A stretch of DNA of 64,000 nucleotides, taken from Mesorhizobium tianshanense (GTDB taxonomy: Bacteria; Pseudomonadota; Alphaproteobacteria; Rhizobiales; Rhizobiaceae). Numbering within the stretch: position 1 is the stretch's first letter; the number at the start of each line of letters is the position of its first letter. This document shows positions 61,706-64,000 of this stretch, piece by piece. Under the pieces are notes generated by a model. The model did not search any database. It was not told the origin of the DNA and saw only the letters and a program-made list of their open reading frames with translations. Location: NCBI RefSeq assembly GCF_007830515.1, contig NZ_VLKT01000003.1:161688-225687 (forward strand), in the 5' to 3' direction. The translations under genes and the position numbers were made by a program.

Positions 61706-62482
61706 ATGCAGGACTTCATTCTCTTTGCGGTCGTGGGGTTTGTGGCCCAAGCCGTGGACGGGGCTCTCGGCATGGCCTACGGCGTGATTTGCTCGACAAC
61801 GCTGCTGGGGTTTGGCGTGTCTCCCGCACACGCTTCAGCTTCAGTTCACGCGGCTGAACTGTTTACCACTGCCGCCTCCGGTTCGGCTCACATCTATCAC
61901 CGCAATATCGACTGGAAACTTTTCTGGCGGCTGATGCCGTTTGGCGTGCTCGGCGGCGTTCTCGGCGCTTTTGTGCTGACGTCGTTTGAAGGAGACATCG
62001 TGAAGCCATACGTGACCACCTACCTTGCGCTTGTCGGAGCCTGGCTCCTGTTCCGTTCATTCCGGCGGATACCAAGCAAGCCGGTCCCAGCAGGCGCGGT
62101 AGCTCCGCTTGGACTTGGTGGTGGATTTCTCGATGCCGCAGGGGGTGGCGGGTGGGGACCTATGGTGACGACGGGCCTTCTCGGTTTTGGCGGCACGCCG
62201 CGCTACGTTCTCGGCACGGTAAATGCCAGCGAGTTCCTCATCACGTTCTCAGTATCCCTAACCTTCCTGTTTGCGTTGCTGACGGGCCATTGGAAGGAGG
62301 CAGGAAAGCTGGCAGAAGATCTCGTACCCGTTGCCGGCTTGATCCTTGGCGGCGTGATCGCAGCGCCGATTGCCGGATTGGTAGTGAAGTCAATCGCGGA
62401 AAAGACGCTTCTCAGGCTGGTTGGTGCTCTCATTATACTGCTGGCAGGCTGGCAAACCGCGGAACTCTTCGAATTGGTGTAA
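61706..62482 (+). CDS. TauE/SafE-family sulfite/organic-anion exporter
   Basis: 258 residues with about eight hydrophobic segments in two repeated halves. The family landmarks are FVAQAVDGALGMAYGVICST near the N-terminus, FGVLGGVLGAFVLTSF, and LGLGGGFLDAAGGGGWGPMV at the start of the second half, with LGFGGTPRYVLGTVNASEFL following. These proteins move sulfite, sulfonates or small carboxylates across the inner membrane. It is divergent from the LldD-like gene. The start at 61706 follows GGAGAG. Confidence 0.9.
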   Translation: MQDFILFAVVGFVAQAVDGALGMAYGVICSTTLLGFGVSPAHASASVHAAELFTTAASGSAHIYHRNIDWKLFWRLMPFGVLGGVLGAFVLTSFEGDIVKPYVTTYLALVGAWLLFRSFRRIPSKPVPAGAVAPLGLGGGFLDAAGGGGWGPMVTTGLLGFGGTPRYVLGTVNASEFLITFSVSLTFLFALLTGHWKEAGKLAEDLVPVAGLILGGVIAAPIAGLVVKSIAEKTLLRLVGALIILLAGWQTAELFELV

Positions 62483-62552
62483 ACCAACGTCGTGAAACCC
62501 CAGCTCGCATGCCCGGCAATCCGTGGTGTGCGTCCGCGGACGACACATGATG

Positions 62553-62700
62553 TCATCCCTTGACAGGATTCGCGGCCTTCCAAGCCCAGGGCGGCTGCGC
62601 GCCGTGGCGATTGAGGGTATGACCGTCGTGCCTGCGCTGGAAGCTGTCGGCGAGGTAGGCGTAGGTTTTCGACGCTGGTGAGTTTGACGGTGTTGCTCAC
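62553..62700 (-). pseudogene. Decayed IS66-type transposase end
   Basis: On the minus strand, TVKLTSVEN in one frame is followed after a one-base shift by YAYLADSFQRRHDGHTLNRH and then PPWAWK before a TGA at 62553-62555. This matches the pattern of the IS66 TnpC C-terminus (KLN-VEP-AYLADVL-RI-GH-R-LLPW-W). No start or flanking repeat was found, so only a scar remains. Confidence 0.55.
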
Positions 62701-62737
62701 CGAGCAGGGGGGGCAATCCTTTGGCGCAAGCGCCCGC

Positions 62738-63145
62738 TTATTCTGGCGCGTGGCAGACCGCCTCGACATTGAAGCCATCCGGATCGATCACGAACGCCGC
62801 GTAATAGGTTGGATGATAATGTGCTCTGATGCCCGGCGGGCCGTTGTCACGTCCGCCATGCGCCATCGCGGCGGCGTAATAGGCGTCAACAGCGGCCCGG
62901 TTTTCGGCCGCAAAAGCGATGTGGATGCCCGTCCCGCGCGCGCCGTCCGTCGCGACATGATGGACGTCGTTGGACAGCCAGAAGAAAGGCTTGCCATCCT
63001 TCCCATAGCCTATGCCGTGATAGCCGCCGCTTTCTTCGGGGTGCACTTCCATCATCGTCGCGACGCCGAGCGGTGTGAGCGCGGCATCATAAAACCGGCG
63101 AGAGGATTCGAAGTCGCGTGCACTGATGCCCATGTGATCGATCAT
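62738..63145 (-). CDS. VOC (glyoxalase-fold) protein
   Basis: 135 residues, a single VOC domain: MIDHMGISARDFESSRRFYD, PFFWLSNDVHHVATDGARGT, GIHIAFAAENRAAVDAYYAA and YYAAFVIDPDGFNVEAVCH. The H-x-...-E pattern of metal ligands is partly visible (His at 4, Glu near the end). The ATG at 63145 is preferred because AAGGA lies upstream and the family begins MIDH; a second ATG at 63166 has no ribosome-binding site. Substrate unknown. It is unrelated in detail to the VOC gene at 19524-19877. Confidence 0.87.
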   Translation of the reverse strand: MIDHMGISARDFESSRRFYDAALTPLGVATMMEVHPEESGGYHGIGYGKDGKPFFWLSNDVHHVATDGARGTGIHIAFAAENRAAVDAYYAAAMAHGGRDNGPPGIRAHYHPTYYAAFVIDPDGFNVEAVCHAPE

Positions 63146-63422
63146 GACCCTGTCCTTCTTCGGCATATCCCGCGCAGCTTTGTAGTCGATTCAGCTGAAG
63201 AACGGATTGAGCGGGATCAATATTCTCGAAATGTCTCAAATCCACCGGGGACCTCCATGCAACGAAGAATCCGACATGTTGCGATTCTGCACTGCAGAAA
63301 GAACGTGCACAGACCGGACGCTTACAATCCGTGGAATGGGGCCGGAGATAAACTCAATTCCCAAATGGAACGAAGAGACCGCTTTGTTGTTTGGCTTCCG
63401 TGGACAACCGGAGGCCAGGTCG

Positions 63423-63917
63423 ATGAAAAAATTGCTCGCAACAACAGGATTGGCGCTGGCGGTCGCGATGCCTGCAGCGGCTCAGGACACCGCGACCGCG
63501 AAAGCCGAATTCGTCAACATGACCGGCGAGAAGAACGGAACGGCCACGCTGACCGAGACGGCGCAGGGTGTGCTGATAGCGCTGGAGGTGACAGGACTGC
63601 CGGCGGGCGAATGGGTCGCGTTCCATGTTCATGAAACTGGAAAGTGCGATCACCAGACCGGCCATGACTCGGCAGGGGGGCATTTCAATCCGACAAATGC
63701 CGAACATGGATATCTCGCCGCAAAGGGCCCGCACGCGGGCGATATGCCAAATCAGCGGGTCGGCGCCGACGGCGTTTTGCGTGCCCAGGCTTTCAACGGC
63801 ATGGTCAAGCTGGATGGCGGAGAAACGGCGATACGAGGCAAGGCATTGATGATCCACGGCGGACAGGACGACTACAAAAGTCAGCCCGCCGGCGATGCCG
63901 GAAAACGTCGACCGTGA
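63423..63917 (+). CDS. sodC: Periplasmic Cu/Zn superoxide dismutase with shortened C-terminus
   Basis: 164 residues. Signal peptide at about 1-20 (LLATTGLALAVAMPAAA). The metal ligands are visible: FHVHETG (Cu), GGHFNPTNAEHG (bridging and Zn), PHAGDMPN (Zn) and ALMIHGGQDDY (Cu). KCDH supplies the first disulfide Cys. Normal SodC proteins end GDAG-x-R-x-ACGVI; this one ends GDAGKRRP, so the second disulfide Cys is absent although the active-site Arg position seems kept. The ATG at 63423 starts the signal peptide; only weak AGG-type sites precede it. The gene may be less stable or partly inactive. Confidence 0.88.
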   Translation: MKKLLATTGLALAVAMPAAAQDTATAKAEFVNMTGEKNGTATLTETAQGVLIALEVTGLPAGEWVAFHVHETGKCDHQTGHDSAGGHFNPTNAEHGYLAAKGPHAGDMPNQRVGADGVLRAQAFNGMVKLDGGETAIRGKALMIHGGQDDYKSQPAGDAGKRRP

Positions 63918-64000
63918 ACAATCCGGGCCCTAAGCGGCGACCGACTTCGGCCGAAGTTGAAGCAGGGCGATCAAGAGCGACAAAAAATCCTTCAGCCACC

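Overview
The window is GC-rich chromosomal DNA from an alphaproteobacterium of the order Hyphomicrobiales, most probably a Mesorhizobium or close Phyllobacteriaceae relative. This is inferred from gene content (a matPQMAB-type malonate operon, sugar ABC transporters, glxBCD/glnT-like genes), from codon and GC character, and from rhizobial-style palindromic intergenic repeats at 15274-15376 and 46760-46893. No rRNA, tRNA, CRISPR array, prophage or intact insertion sequence was seen. Two decayed transposase fragments are present (about 17033-17190 and 62553-62700).

Layout. 1-5.5 kb: a sugar-binding protein at the left edge, a coiled-coil polysaccharide-export-like protein, a glycine-rich secreted protein, and a 6-phosphogluconate-dehydrogenase-like oxidoreductase. 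The oxidoreductase and the edge gene share an inverted-repeat operator. 5.7-15.1 kb: a carbohydrate module with mtnK-mtnA (kinase and isomerase) divergent from a complete RbsA/C/B-type ABC transporter, then a fused class II aldolase/short-chain dehydrogenase and a SorC-type regulator. A perfect 11-bp inverted repeat sits between mtnK and the transporter. Together these could form a 5-methylthioribose or 5-deoxypentose 'DHAP shunt'. 15.4-19.9 kb: acyl-CoA synthetase, SnoaL-like, DUF417, PhzF and glyoxalase-fold genes. 20.0-26.9 kb: a tetR-adaptor-RND efflux operon with a 14-bp-arm operator, and an aldehyde dehydrogenase.

27.0-49.2 kb is the centrepiece, an apparently complete methylated-amine catabolic island. 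Trimethylamine is oxidised by Tmm to trimethylamine N-oxide. Tdm demethylates that to dimethylamine, DmmABC (with DmmD) gives monomethylamine, and the N-methylglutamate route (GmaS, MgsABC, MgdABCD) releases the nitrogen as ammonium. The island also holds a divergent Amt-family channel, a 72-residue single-span protein, an APC permease and an XRE-cupin regulator. Three encoded proteins (Tdm, DmmD, MgdC) carry GcvT-type folate-binding modules, which suggests direct capture of formaldehyde on tetrahydrofolate. A degenerate motif recurs in front of the transcription units of this island and may be the binding site of the XRE-cupin regulator.

49.5-64.0 kb: a small secreted protein; a PAS hybrid histidine kinase with an OmpR-type response regulator; a TetR regulator; a malonate operon (GntR, TRAP transporter MatPQM, malonyl-CoA decarboxylase, malonyl-CoA synthetase); an FMN-dependent alpha-hydroxy-acid dehydrogenase; a TauE/SafE exporter; a VOC protein; and a Cu/Zn superoxide dismutase whose C-terminus ends early. 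All functions are from reading the sequence and recalling families; no searches were run.
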